From Mytilus galloprovincialis (lineage: Eukaryota > Mollusca > Bivalvia > Mytilida > Mytilidae), in the NCBI RefSeq assembly GCF_965363235.1, contig NC_134843.1, positions 94,893,795-94,957,794 of the forward strand: a DNA stretch of 64,000 nucleotides. Reading direction: 5' to 3'. Positions 11,691-23,678 of this stretch are shown here, piece after piece. The first letter of the stretch is position 1. Each line of letters starts with the position of its first letter. A program made the translations under genes and the position numbers. Under the pieces are notes generated by a model. It was not told the DNA's origin. It did not search any database and was given only the letters and a program-made list of their open reading frames with translations.

Positions 11691-14600
11691 TTGCAGGTAT
11701 AGTGGGAACACTTCTTTGTCGTCCTGCTACTTTTTTCTTTATTCTTTCAGCAGCCTCTTCTATTTGATCATGAATCTCTTGGTTAAAAACTGTTCTGAAT
11801 AAATAGATTCCCTCTCCAGTAGGATTCTTACTGTAAAAGTCATTATTACCATCAAACATACAATAATATCAATATGACATATATATAGGATTCTTACTGT
11901 AAAAGAAATCTTCAATTAATAACCACACATACATTAATATCAATATGACATATGAAACATATATTTGTAACATTCAATCAATACCGTGTTGAATCTATGT
12001 TTCGTCTTGTCTTGCTGATAATTTGCTGTTTCACTCTATCTATTTTAGCTTATCAAGATTAAAGATGCAAACAAAATTAAAACCGAGATGCACAATGGCT
12101 GGGGATATTATTGTATATGTTAATCGGGATCTTCACAAGGGGATATGGGCTTATATTACAAATGTATTACATATGGTGTAGCATTCTACTGTTTTCATTG
12201 GATATGACAATCATATGTTTCAAATGTTATTTTACTTATCTGACACCTTGTTTCTATTTTTGCATAAATTGACGCTATCATGGCTATGTTTCTATTAATA
12301 CGTATATTGGTGGTCAATATGTAAATGTTCCTAAATTTAGATTTATGACGTCACACATAACAACCACGGAGGAAGCGCTGCATCATAAAGGAAAATTTGC
12401 AAGTTCATCAGGAGATCTTAAGAGTTTTATGTTAAATGCAGACAATAACAAGAATGTGTCCAAAGTACACGGATGCCCCACTCCCACTATCATTTTCCAT
12501 GTTCAATGGACCGTGAAATTGGATAAAAAATATAATTAGGCATTAAAATTAGAAAGATAATATCATAGGAAACATTTGTACTAAGTTTCAAGTTGATTGG
12601 ACTTCAACTTCATCAAAAACTACCTTGACCAAAAACTTTAACCTGAAACATGCACTTTCATTTTCTATGTTCAGTGGACCGTGAAATTGGGGTCAAAAGT
12701 TTAATTTGGCTTTAAAATTAGAAAGATCATATCATAAGGAACATGTGTACTAAGTTTCAAGTTGATTGGACTTCAACTTCATCAAAAACTACCTTGACCA
12801 AAAACTTTAACCTGAAGCGGGACAGACGGACGAACGAACGGACGAACGAACAGACGGACGAACGAACGAACGGACGCACAGACCAGAAAACATAATGCCC
12901 CTCTACTATCGTAGGTGGGGCATAAAAATATAAGAATGCTAAAGCAACAAGCTTTGAAGGTGAATGTGTCTAAAGTACACAGATGCCTCACTCGCCCTAT
13001 CATTTTCCATGTTAAATGGACTGTGAAATTGGGTTAAAAAAAAAATAATTTGGCATTAAAACTAGAAAGATCATACCATAAGGAACATGTGAACTAAGTT
13101 TCAAGTTGATTGGACTTAAAGTTAACTTCATCAAAAATTACCTTGACTAAAAACTTTAACCTGAAACTTGCACTTTCATTTTCTATGTTAAGTGGATCAT
13201 GAACTTGGGGTCAAAAGTCTAATTTGGCTTTAAAATTAAAAAGATCATATCATAAGCCACAAGTGTACTAAGTTATAAGTTGATTGGACTTCAGCTTCAT
13301 CAAAAACTACCTTGACCAAAAACTTTAACCTGAAGCTTGCACTTTCATTTTCTATGTTCAGTGGACCGTGAAATTGGGGTCAAAAGTCTAATTTGGCTTT
13401 AAAATTAGAAAATAGAAAGATCATATCATAAGCAACAAGTGTACTCAGTTTCAAGTTGATTGGACTTCAGCTTCTTCAAAAACTACCTTGACCAAAAACT
13501 TTAACCTGCAGCTTGCACTTTCATTTTCTATGGTCAGTGGACCGTGAAATTGGGGTCAAAAGTCTAATTTGGCTTCAAAATTAGGAAGATAATATCATAA
13601 GCAACAAGTGTACTAAGTTTTAAGTTGATTGGACTTCAGCTTTAACAAAAACTACCTTGACCAAAAACTTTAACCTGAAACTTGCACTTATATTTTCTAT
13701 GTTCAGTGGATCGTGTAATTTGAGTCAAAAGCCTAATTTGGCTCTGAAATTAGAAAAATCATATAATCAGCAACAAGTGTACTAATTTTCAAGTTGATTG
13801 GACTTCAGGTTCATCAAAAACTACCTTGACCAAAATCTTAACCTAAAGCGGGACAGACAGATCAAGAGGAAGAACGGACAGACGAACAGACGGATGCACA
13901 GACCAGAAAACATAATGCCCTAAGCCTAGAGCGGGAAAGACTGACGAATAGATGAACAGACAGACGAACAGACAAATGAACAGATGGACAACACACAGAC
14001 CAGAAAACATAATGCCCCTCTTCTATTGAAGGTGGGGCATAAAAAAATGATATTCTCAATAACATATATAAGGTTCATGTATTGACCTCGTTAAAAGTCC
14101 ATAATTGATAAATATTCCCCGTCAGTGTTTTATATCTCCTAAGCCACAAGATTAGGGGATATAATGCACTAAAAGGAGCTCATAAACAAACACCCAATAA
14201 TTTTTTAGGAAATCTGTGCCGCTTGACCCAAGAATCTGTTTAAAATTACATTTCCCGAAACACTGAAGTATACAAAATGTAAATAAACTCATCATAGATA
14301 CAAAGATCAAAATTTGTGACAATATCATTCTTATAAATACGGGTGTTCAGTTTAAACCCAAAGAAATCATTAAGCATTCTAAAATAAAATAGTTTACCTT
14401 CCAGCTTCTATAAGAAATTGTTTCCTTTTGCTATCTGCACCATATCTTCGTATATGAGTGATATCACAGGCTGTTATTTGTTTATTTTTCTGTTCATTAT
14501 CATAAATATATACACAATCTGAAGTCACATATAATATACACTCTCCACTGTCATTCAATGTGGCACACGGTAAAAGAAAGACTCGGAACATGCCTGCAAT

Positions 14601-16721
14601 GTAGATAAATATTTTAATGTGATAATATTGTATTGCAATCTCATGTTTTGAAGTTTGTTCATCTACTAACAAATCAAAATTTTAATCAGGTTTGTTAGTT
14701 GAAATGTTTTAAGTTCAGATTATACTTCAAGTATTACTTTTAAGTCTGTATCAATTTATAATGTTTTTTAAATTATGGGATTTTGCCATGATTGATATTT
14801 TTGCCAATTCACAACCAATTCAGGGGAGATAATTAAGCTGGAAATTACATTGTACTTGAAAATCAACTGAATTTTACAACATTTTACTTTACTTTGTAGA
14901 TACTGTGATTTAATTTATTTTTGTGGATGGCAGAAAAATCATAAGTGTGGATTCATTCATTTTTGTGGATGTAGAAACATTGTGGATTCTTGATTTTGTT
15001 GTTTTGATAGTCCATGACAAAAATTGTACATGTGATTTGTTAAACATTTGATCTCATGGTTGATTTATTCCCATAAAATCAACAATAAATAGTATCCAAC
15101 TAATAATACTGAATCCACAGTAGCAAGAAAATAAGAAAGAATACCCATTTTTCTTTTTAATTCCTGAGAGTGGTGTAAATACAGAAAGAAAAAAATCATT
15201 TCCACTATTTCAAAAATAATAATGCCTGAAAAACAGAACAATAAATTTGAAAGACCATTTTATTTTAGAAAGTTTAATTGTACTTTTTTTTTCTTTCATT
15301 TCTGTGTTTTTTTTAATTTTCAGAAGAAATAACAGAAACAATCGGTGAACATTAATGTACATACTGACCTGAAGGCAGATTATCATTTCTGGTCAATTCT
15401 GTCTGTATGGCGGTTAACCATTCTGTAGATTCTAATTCTATAATCAATAAAAGCTTTAGGTAAATATATTGAGCTATGTTGAACAAAAAGATATGGCATA
15501 ATGGCAAATATACTAGTAAATAAAAATTGTTTAGTCTCTTAAGATAACATGAAATATTTCTGCAAAATGAATGCAAGTTAAGTTCTGTGACGTAACATGT
15601 TAAATACTTCTCAGTTTTCGTTATTTTTTTTATGGAATATGAAATAGATTCATGCTCTCTACACTAAGCTTGTTCATGTTGGTATAAAGCTGTTATCATA
15701 AGTATGTTAAGTTCTGTAATGATATAAAATTTTGTTTAGACAAAACAAAAATGTTAAAAATTCTTTTCATTCCGTATTAACTGATTTAGGATGTTTCAAG
15801 TGCTACACAGAAAAAGTAATACCACAAGTTTGGCCTTTCAATATGTGCAAACCAGTAAGAAATCAAGACCTAAAAATGGCTCCATCATACCTCTTAATTC
15901 ACCGTTTAGTTTATTCATATTTGCACAATAACCTTTTAATTATCAAATAGGTTGTTTAAAGTTAAGTATCATACAGTGAGTTATAAAAATCTTTATCATA
16001 TGACAACTGAAGTCTGAGTATATAATAACCTGTATCACAAAGGAACTGTTTAATGCTTCGATCAGACATATGTAAAGTAATGCCATCTCCATGGGACCCT
16101 TCTGACATTTTACATCTCAGAGCACTACCAACATCTTTGAGTGGAATCTGTGATGAAGGCTCATCCTCTGCAAATGCCTGCTCTCCTGAATACTTGACGA
16201 GTCGTGCAGCTCCATTACTGGAAGGACCATATAACACTAACATTTTTTTCTTCCAGGACTGAAAAATATATTAATAAAGTAAAATAATTTGTTATATATT
16301 TAAGACTATAAGTGTATTACAGTGCAGTATTAAAAGTGTCTGACATTTTATAGATATGATCAAGAACAGCATGAAAACAGTGGCAATACTGAAACAATAT
16401 GAATAGATAATTCTGAGATGAAATCATAATAAGGCCATGCTCAATATAATATGTCTGTACTTGTTAAATCTTTATTCATGAATTTATGTCCTTTTGTTTT
16501 AGTTAGAATATGACAAACAATAGTTGCACAGTACAAACATGTAATGACAATAGGTCACATTACTATTTGGTTGATCAGTTGAGCTAAAATGCTTTTCTTC
16601 ACCCAAACTAACCTTTATAAACTTATACAAACTCTCTCACAAGTTTTGTGCATATTGTAAATTTTTATTGTTGTATTTGTTATCTCTGTATCCATGTAAT
16701 GCATTGGCTTTATGAAAATAA

Positions 16722-16787
<66 letters not shown>

Positions 16788-17285
16788 TTATTTTCATAAA
16801 GCCAATGCATTACAATGCATTATTAAGGGACAAATAACTATAGGCAAGGTTTGTCATAGGCAAGGTATGTCAGGGTAAAGGGACAAATACCTATAGGCAA
16901 GGTGTATATATATTTTAAAAAAAAGCTGTTCACTCTCATTATGATCAAATAGCCTGCTTCTAGAAAAAATACCAATTACAAAATGTACCCTAACACATCT
17001 GGCCACTAGGTTATGCTTCACTTCATTTCAAAATACATGTACTTTGGCTTCAGACAAGGTAACCCTTAAATCTAATAAACATTGCCTATACATATTCATC
17101 CTATTACCCTGACACACCTTGCCTATAGGTATTTGTCCCTTTACCCTGACATACCTTGCCTATGACAAACCTTGCCTATAGTTATTTGTCCCTTTACCCT
17201 GACATACCTTGCCTATAGGTATTCGTCCCTTAACCCTGACATTTCCTTTCTTGATCATAGTTTTATCATATTGAGGATCTGCCAT
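11691..17285 (-). CDS. Docking protein (DOK family), PH and PTB exons, 3' end not found
   Basis: Five exons on the minus strand join in frame: 17285-17235, 16258-16030, 15437-15369, 14593-14398 and 11830-11691, all with AG acceptors and GT donors. They code about 228 residues starting MADPQYDKTMIKKGNVR. Exons 1-3 form a PH domain (SWKKKMLVLYGPSSNGAARL, then a closing helix ESTEWLTAIQTEL). Exons 4-5 form an IRS-type PTB domain (FRVFLLP, ITHIRRYGAD, EAGSKNPTGEGIYLF). The arginines in HIRRYG and nearby correspond to phosphotyrosine-binding residues known in DOK/IRS proteins. Such proteins sit under receptor tyrosine kinases as membrane-recruited adaptors. The reading frame leaves exon 5 in phase 1, so at least one more exon with the tyrosine-rich tail must follow; none was recognised between 11690 and 1. 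Which DOK paralogue this is cannot be decided. Confidence 0.85.
12448..12925. repeat. Interspersed repeat with ~170-bp internal core, copy 1
   Basis: It opens with AAGAATGTGTCCAAAGTACA and GGATGCCCCAC, contains two core units (landmarks GTGAAATTGG, AAGTTGATTGGACTTCA, CTACCTTGACCAAAAACTTT), then a GACGGACGAACG minisatellite, and closes with a hairpin (ATGCCCC, CTAC/GTAG, GGGGCAT). The organisation of fixed ends plus variable internal cores recalls the bivalve 'pearl' elements, now usually regarded as Helitron-related; that link is from memory. The reading frames inside are artefacts of the simple repeat. Confidence 0.8.
12961..14043. repeat. Same interspersed repeat, copy 2 with about six core units
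   Basis: The start (GTGTCTAAAGTACACAGATG) and the closing GGTGGGGCATAAA match copy 1, but about six cores of roughly 167-178 bp lie between, and the terminal minisatellite part is duplicated. Copies 1 and 2 are adjacent in the same orientation, only 35 bp apart. Both lie in the intron upstream of docking-protein exon 5. Confidence 0.8.
16695..16814. repeat. 120-bp palindrome with (TA)n centre
   Basis: The arm TGTAATGCATTGGCTTTATG followed by AAAATAAAGA is mirrored, apparently perfectly, on the other side of a (TA)n run. It lies in docking-protein intron 1. The TA tract produces spurious Tyr-Ile open frames on both strands. Confidence 0.9.
16825..17250. repeat. Inverted and tandem repeat overlapping docking-protein exon 1 donor
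   Basis: Units of about 37 bp containing GGGACAAATA and CCTATAGGCAAGG occur as an array at 16825-16905 and, inverted, at 17104-17245. The left array matches about 79 bp of the right one (roughly 17116-17193) perfectly in inverse orientation. The outermost right unit runs into the splice donor of docking-protein exon 1 (17235/17234). Confidence 0.85.
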
Positions 17286-18185
17286 CTTCCAGTCAATACT
17301 GTTTACTGAATGCCCAACACTTATGTAACTACATATCTACAAAAGCAAAGAAACAATTGTCTAATTATATTTGAAGTAAACATGTTAAACAGAATGAACA
17401 TGATGAACAGTGGTGAAAATATGCAAATCAAAATCTGACAAAAAAAACTCCCGATTATAATAACATGTGTACAATGTATAATTCAATTTATTGTGTCAGA
17501 ATAAAGTTATCTAGAACATTTATTTTAAATACAATGTCAATTTTTGTTGTATATACATGTATATACACACATGATACATTCTTCATTCAATTCTGTGTTC
17601 ATTATCTTGGTTATTTTGATCTTCTTGTGTCTAATTATGTGTCAGGTAGTTGATCATGTTGATGTAAAGTAAAGTTTTTGATAGATGTAAACATCATAAT
17701 ATGTTTAAATGAAAGTGTTTATTTTTAAGCAGAAATTGCAGAATTCGAATCCACCAATCATGCCAATATTTAACTCATGATTATGATCATATGATAATTA
17801 GTCTTGTTCTTTTAAAAATGCATCAGTTGTGCATACTATTATAATTATGACTATACATGTACTATTACAAATTATATTACCATTGTAATGATTGCAGTCA
17901 AGACAATTTTACCAGACATTTTGTTATACAGTCAATGTATTGTAAAAAAATTGAAAAAGTCATGCCAGCATGCTGTCCATGTACAAATATGTATTTTGCA
18001 TATAGTGTTTATTATAACAGTTTGTTGAAAAGATCGCGGAATATTTGTATTGCTGCAACCAATTTATTATTGTCCCTTTGATTTGCATTGAAGAATAGTG
18101 AATAACAATGTATTTATCTTTATTGATGTTTAGTGTAAACCAAATAATTCTATTCAGTCAATGCATGGGGTATAAGAGACTACTA

Positions 18186-19334
18186 CAGTCAGAGCTCAGA
18201 CACAAATAAGTCTGAATCTGCTTTTGACTCATAGAGGTCTAAATTTGTAAGTTTTAGGATTTGTCTCCCTTTAATGCAAGACAAAATACGACTTTAATAA
18301 GTCAAATATTGTTTAGCAAGAAATAATTGTCCAGAATCAAAAAGTTGCATATGTCGACTCCTGCAAGTGGATAAGTTCTCAAAATTGGTTAACTTCAAGA
18401 CCCACGCTTATTTATAAAGAGGTCATGCATCTAAATCAAATACATGTAATAACAACATTGAAAGACAAATGCTTTGTCTTCTAAAGAAATGAATAAGAAT
18501 GAGAGTCTAAAAAATCGGAGATAATGTTAATTAACCTTACAATGCTACCACCTGGAACCACACTTAATGAGGTAAAACATCTGTGTTTAGTAAGGATATT
18601 CAATTAGATAGATTAAATATAGATAGCTCAAGTCCTTGTGAACTCTCAGACAGATTTTTGCTGGCATAGGTACAAAAAATGTAGTGTTCTTTGGCCAACA
18701 AGTAAAATTAAGTTTTTTCATCAACATAAATAGACATAAACAAGCCTGCCATTTTCTGACTTGAATAAGTCTAAAATTGAAAACACATTTTTATAGTAAA
18801 AACATGTTTTGACTTCTTTAAGTCAAAAACAACAAGAATGTGTCCAAAGTACACGGATGCCCCACTCCCACTATCATTTTCCATGTTCAATGGACCGTGA
18901 AATTGGATAAAAAATATAATTAGGCATTAAAATTAGAAAGATAATATCATAGGGAACATGTGTACTTAGTTTCAAGTTGATTGGACTTAAACTTCATCAA
19001 AAACTACCTTGACCAAAAACTTTAACCTGAAACATGCACTTTCATTTTCTATGTTCAGTGGACCGTGAAATTGGGGTCAATAGTTTAATTTGGCTTTAAA
19101 ATTAGAAAGATCATATCATAAGGAACATGTGTACTAAGTTTCAAGTTGATTGGACTTCAAATTCATCAAAAACTACCTTGACCAAAAACTTTAACCTGAA
19201 GCGGGACAGACGGACGAACGAACGGACGAACAGACGGACGCACAGACCAGAAAACATAATGCCCCTCTACTATCGTAGGTGGTATCGTAGGTGGGGCATA
19301 AAAAATGGACTTGTTTATGTCTGAGCTCTGACTG
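18186..19334. mobile_element. 1.15-kb hAT-like non-autonomous element, 5-bp target duplication
   Basis: Terminal inverted repeats begin CAGTCAGAGCTCAGACA, and the flanks carry the direct repeat TACTA (18181-18185, 19335-19339). Inside are further inverted words (GACTT..AAGTC) and a nested copy of the core-bearing repeat (18832-19304). There is no transposase, so movement would need help in trans. CAG ends with short duplications suggest hAT affinity, although canonical hAT duplications are 8 bp. Confidence 0.85.
18832..19304. repeat. Interspersed repeat with ~170-bp core, copy 3 (nested)
   Basis: It is nearly identical to the copy at 12448-12925, with two cores, the GACGGACGAACG tract and the GGTGGGGCATAAA end. 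It sits inside the hAT-like element 18186-19334 and is therefore younger than that insertion. Confidence 0.85.
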
Positions 19335-19404
19335 TACTATAACATGTGTGTTATAATAGTCTCAGAGTATGATAATAAATAAATTTATCGAAACAACATC
19401 TGAT

Positions 19405-20695
19405 AAACAAATTTAATAATACTTTTAGATATTTGGATGATATCTTGGCTCTCAATAATGACGACTTCAGTATGTATATTAAAGAAATTTATCCTGTTGA
19501 ACTTACTGTAAATAAAGCTAATACTAACAATGACCACTGCCCTTTCCTCGATCTTGATATCTATATCACTAACGGAAAGCTGAATACTAAAATTTATGAT
19601 AAAAGAGATGATTTTTCATTTCCTATCGTTAATTATCCATTTTTAGATGGTGACGTTCTCTTGTCACAATCTTACGGTGTTTATATATCTCAACTTGTAC
19701 GATTCGCTCGTGTATGTAACAATGTTTTAGATTTTAACGTGAGAAATTTATGTATTACTGAAAAATTATTACACCAGGGTTTTCGATATCACAAACTAGT
19801 CAAAACATTTACTAAATTTTATCATCGGTATAAGGACATCATTCGTAAATATAGCTCAACATGCAGACTTCTTATACGTTCAGGTATTTCACATCCAATT
19901 TTTTATGGAAATATTCTTTATAAAGCACAAAGGTGTCAGTATTCACCTCAAAAACTAACAAAACCTTTGAATAAACTTATTAAGAAGGGATATAGTTACG
20001 ATACTGTTGTCAGGTCATTAAAGATTGCATATTTTGGCGTTAATATTGATTCACTTATAGGGTCTTTGCATCGGAACTAAACACATTTATTCAAAAACCA
20101 GTTGTTGGCATGACACGGGTTATGTTCTTCTCATATATGTTATGATGGTATGATACTAAACCCCTAACGGGAAGGATTGTGCCTGATGTTCATATGATGA
20201 AATCATAATCTTTCAGTCAGTTTAATTGAAGTCTGGAGCTGGCATGTCAGTTAACTGCTAATAGTCTGTTGTTATTTTATATGTATTATTGTCATTTTGT
20301 TTATTTTCTTTGGTTACATCTTCTGACATCAGACTCGGACTTCTTTTGAACTGAATTGTTATTGTCGTATTGTTATGTATTTACTTTTCTACATTGGCTA
20401 GAGGTATAGGGGAGGGTTGAGATCTCACAAACATGTTTAGGAGCCTCTGGCCTTTGTTAGTCTTGTATTATTTTAATTTTAGTTTCTTGTGTACAATTTG
20501 GAAATTAGTATGGCGTTCATTATCACTGAACTAGTATATATTTGTTTAGGGGCCAGTTGAAGGACGCCTCTGGGTGCAGGAATTTCTCGCTACATTGAAG
20601 ACCTGTTGGTGAACTTCTGCTGTTGTTTTTTTCTATGGTCGGGTTGTTGTCTCTTTGGCACATTCCCCATTTCCATTCACAATTTTATTGTAAAT
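19405..20695 (+). mobile_element. 5'-truncated reverse-transcriptase retroelement (Penelope-like, tentative)
   Basis: An open frame to 20080 begins inside a reverse transcriptase at the catalytic FRYLDD motif. It continues with FLDLDIYITNGKLN, KIYDKRDDFSFPIVNYPFL and a C-terminal segment ending at the stop codon. A 600-bp non-coding tail follows, ending CATTCCCCATTTCCATTC. Fingers and palm are missing, so the copy is a fossil truncated at its 5' side. I recall this protein as very abundant in Mytilus; the YxDD and FLD pattern resembles Penelope-like elements, but the clade is uncertain and no GIY-YIG nuclease is seen. Tail-only copies lie at 32977-33408 and 36080-36290. Confidence 0.8.
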
Positions 20696-21360
20696 CCTTT
20701 TCATGATTTACAATTTGAAAAGACCTGATACTGTAATATTCACCTACATGTACATGTATGTGCACTAAAGACTTTAAAGTCATTCCAAAATATTCAATTT
20801 GTTGATTGTGACCATTATCTCATTATCTGGTAGAAGTAAAAGTAGAAGGTAGTGGGTTTTTTTATTTATGTGAGGACTTATGGATAACCTTTATAAAGTG
20901 TACACATGTAAATAATTTATTGTCCTACAATAAATTCCTTTATGTTCCAAAACGGAAGAAAATATGACATGTACAGTACAGAATAGAAGATAGTTTACCT
21001 TCGTCCCAATGATTCATTGTGATTATGAACCGTCCAATTCTATGAAATTAAGTTTACTGTACCTCAGCTTACAATACTGTATCTTGGAGATTTAAAAAAG
21101 AGAACTGTAAATTATCTTTACTTTCCCTACTATATAAAATACAATGTATTTTGAGAGTTTGAAACTTTTACTTGTTAAAAAAAATCCGGTTGTTACTTCC
21201 GGTGTGACGAATTTTAAAAACAATTTCGGAAATGCGGATTTTTTTTACCGATTTATTTTCTTGGGTATATTTGGATCTTGATCAAATGAGAGAGAGAAAC
21301 TTCAAGTCGCAGATCAAAAAATTACAGACAAAAAGTCCCTAACAAAAAGAAAAAAAACAC

Positions 21361-21472
21361 ATCTTTACACTAAATCCTTTGGATGTTGGATGTGTACTGA
21401 TTGATAATTTTGTCTTAGATCATACGGCATGATTTTTTTTATTGATTGTCAGTTGCTTTGAACTAGCTGTCA
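21361..21472 (+). repeat. Retroelement tail, left piece of the host of the nested stack
   Basis: The words GGATGTTGGATGTGTACTGA and CTTTGAACTAGCTGTCA match the tail found intact at 29816-30764 (inverted). The same tail resumes at 27134-27196 (GATCTGTACTTAGTGTCTTT) and again at 33581-33700 (CCACGTCCACTCTGTGTTTC). Two DNA elements have therefore split it. Confidence 0.8.
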
Positions 21473-21688
21473 CACGCCTGGTAAACCATCTAATCTCAAC
21501 CAAATGGTTGAGACGGAAAAAAGTATTCTGGCACTTCCTGTTGAGCTTTTCTGGTTCAAAATATTCAAAATAAACACAGGGTAGGTCGAATTTTCGTCGA
21601 TTTGCTGAAAATCAATGACTTTTTTGTAAAATCGGAGAATGTCATGCCATAGATAAATAATAATTGTAACTTATATGTCTCTTCTGGG

Positions 21689-23678
21689 CAGGGCCGTAAC
21701 TACATTGAGGCAAATGAGGCAAATGCCTCATGTTAGAAATTTCCAAAAAAAAAAAAAAACTGAAACAAAAAGATTGTCAAATTGTTTTGACGGAAAGTGT
21801 CTTGCAAGAAGCCAGTTCTCTTCACTCTCTGGTAAAGCCCCTTCATGTTTTTCGTGATCCATGTTTCTATTTTACTTTTAGTTATCAGAGTTGATGGTCT
21901 ATTGTTTGTACGTCTATGTCCCGGGTTTGTCTTTTGTTAATATTTTGTCCTACTTAATGACTATAGTCTGAGTGTTGATTTTCATTTGTAAACGTGTGGT
22001 TTTGCAATGTTGCATGCCAACCGATGCCCAGACAATGTGCGAGAAAATATTTTAAGAATATTCAATATACGATGCTACAAGACACAGAAATGAATCGTCG
22101 TTTCTGCATGGAGATTTGAACTTGATATCAAAGAGAACAAAACTGGCTTTTTTCGTAGATAAAACTAGAAGGCTGACATGGTTTAAATTGAAATATGTTC
22201 ACCAATTCCACGTATCAAAAAAGAAACTGAAAAAAACCAACAACAATGTATTGCCATATGACCTTTTACATTGAAGGGTTACCCTTGTATTAAGTCATGT
22301 TCAGACTCTTTTAACAGAAAAAAAGGAATATTGAGTACACGTGCACGGAACCTAATCGCACACAAAGTCAATGTATAGAAAAATACGAATGATCAATTGT
22401 TAAAGTTTAATTCCTGTTTTTCATCTTGATAGTCTCCAACAATAAAAGAATCATTAATATCGTAAAACAAGGTCAAGATGGTCCCTAGTGTCGACTTTAA
22501 CAGTACTAGTACTTAAAGTATAATACTGCACTGTCACTATATCTAAATCTAGTCATAAAAAAATCACCAAAGTCTAAGTACAATACAAGACAAGAACAGA
22601 CAGACAGATTCGGTATTAATTACGATTTTTGCTTTATCCATCATATATATATATCGATCTTTTTTTAATGTTATCCCTAAAACCTAAAAATCTTAAAATA
22701 CAATGAATTTTTATACGACCCCAAAAATATTTTGGGATCGTATAATGGTATGATGTCGTCGTCTGCGTCGTCTGCGTCGTCGTCGTCCGAAGACACATTT
22801 GTTTCCGGATAATTATAACTTTAGTTTAAGTGAATAGATCTTCTTGAAATTGTTTCAGAAGTTTCAATACCACAAAAGGAAGGTTGGGTCGTAACAAGCA
22901 TTTTTCTAGTTTCAAGACAATAACTTATGTGTAATTGTATGGATCTCTCTGAAATTGTACCACAATGTACCATATAACAAAGGGGAGGCTGGGATTAAGT
23001 TTTGGGTTAATTGCCCAAAATATGTAGGAATTAGGGTAAAAAAAGAAGCATGTTTCTAGTTTCCAAACAATCATGACAATAACTTGTGTTTAAGTGTATG
23101 GATCTCTCTGAAATTGTACTACAAGGTTCAATACTGCAATGGAAAGCATGGGATTGAGTTTAAGGGTTATTGCTCCAAGGGGGTTTCAAAAATCGGGGGG
23201 GGGGGGGGGGGGGATTTTTTGTTTACCATTTTTTGAAGAGCTTCCTTTTTTTCAAATTTTTTTAAATTTCGAATTTTGAAAAGTTTCAAGAAGAAATCTT
23301 CAATTGCACAGTATTGTGCAATAGATTTGTTAAATCTTTGACCACATTAATTTTGTGACAAAAACCTTTATTATGTCAAAGATGACAATCCAAATTCAGA
23401 CAGAATCAAGCTTGAATATTGTGACCAAATTTCCCGAACTGTTCAGGGTTCAACCACTGGGGTCGTATAAAGCTGCGCCCTGCGGAGCACCTGGTTGTTA
23501 TTGCTATGAGACCAGAATATTGTCAAAATATTGCTCAGAATACACGTTTTTGCATTATTTTTCTCAGAGCGTCTGGGGGCCTTCAGCGCCACCCCCGACC
23601 CCTCGCCAAAATGTTTTCGCCTCGCTACGCTCGGCGAACATTTTGCCTCACTTTTAAAAGAGGCTAGTTACGGCCCTG
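21689..23678. mobile_element. 2.0-kb hAT-like element with CTGGG duplication
   Basis: The ends CAGGGCCGTAACTA and TAGTTACGGCCCTG are exact inverses, flanked by CTGGG (21684-21688, 23679-23683). Near both ends are sequences related to GAGGCAAATG, and near the right end CGCCTCGCTACGCTCGGCG. It is non-autonomous: frames inside (23355-23785) show no transposase domain. It is nested in the 5.66-kb element and itself carries the insertion at 22708-23471. Confidence 0.85.
22708..23471. mobile_element. Inverted-repeat element with TATACGACCCCA ends
   Basis: The left end TTTATACGACCCCA is mirrored by TGGGGTCGTATAAA on the right. Next to the left end is a second inverted copy (TTTTGGGATCGTATAA) and a GTCGTC tract. 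The body shares phrases such as GATCTCTCTGAAATTGTACC with the decayed copy at 35330-35655. It has no coding capacity. Confidence 0.7.

Noticed and set aside
11437-11802. 121-residue plus-strand frame
   Set aside because: It is a retroelement tail followed by the antisense of docking-protein exon 5.
12782-14065. Arg/Ser/Val-rich minus-strand frames (SVRSFVRLFVRPFV type)
   Set aside because: They are translations of the GACGGACGAACG simple repeat inside the interspersed repeat copies, not genes.
16615-16878. Frames of alternating Tyr-Ile on both strands
   Set aside because: They are produced by the (TA)n centre of the palindrome.
23197-23213. G-run as a possible G-quadruplex regulatory site
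   Set aside because: It is a homopolymer inside a nested repeat, with no evidence of function.
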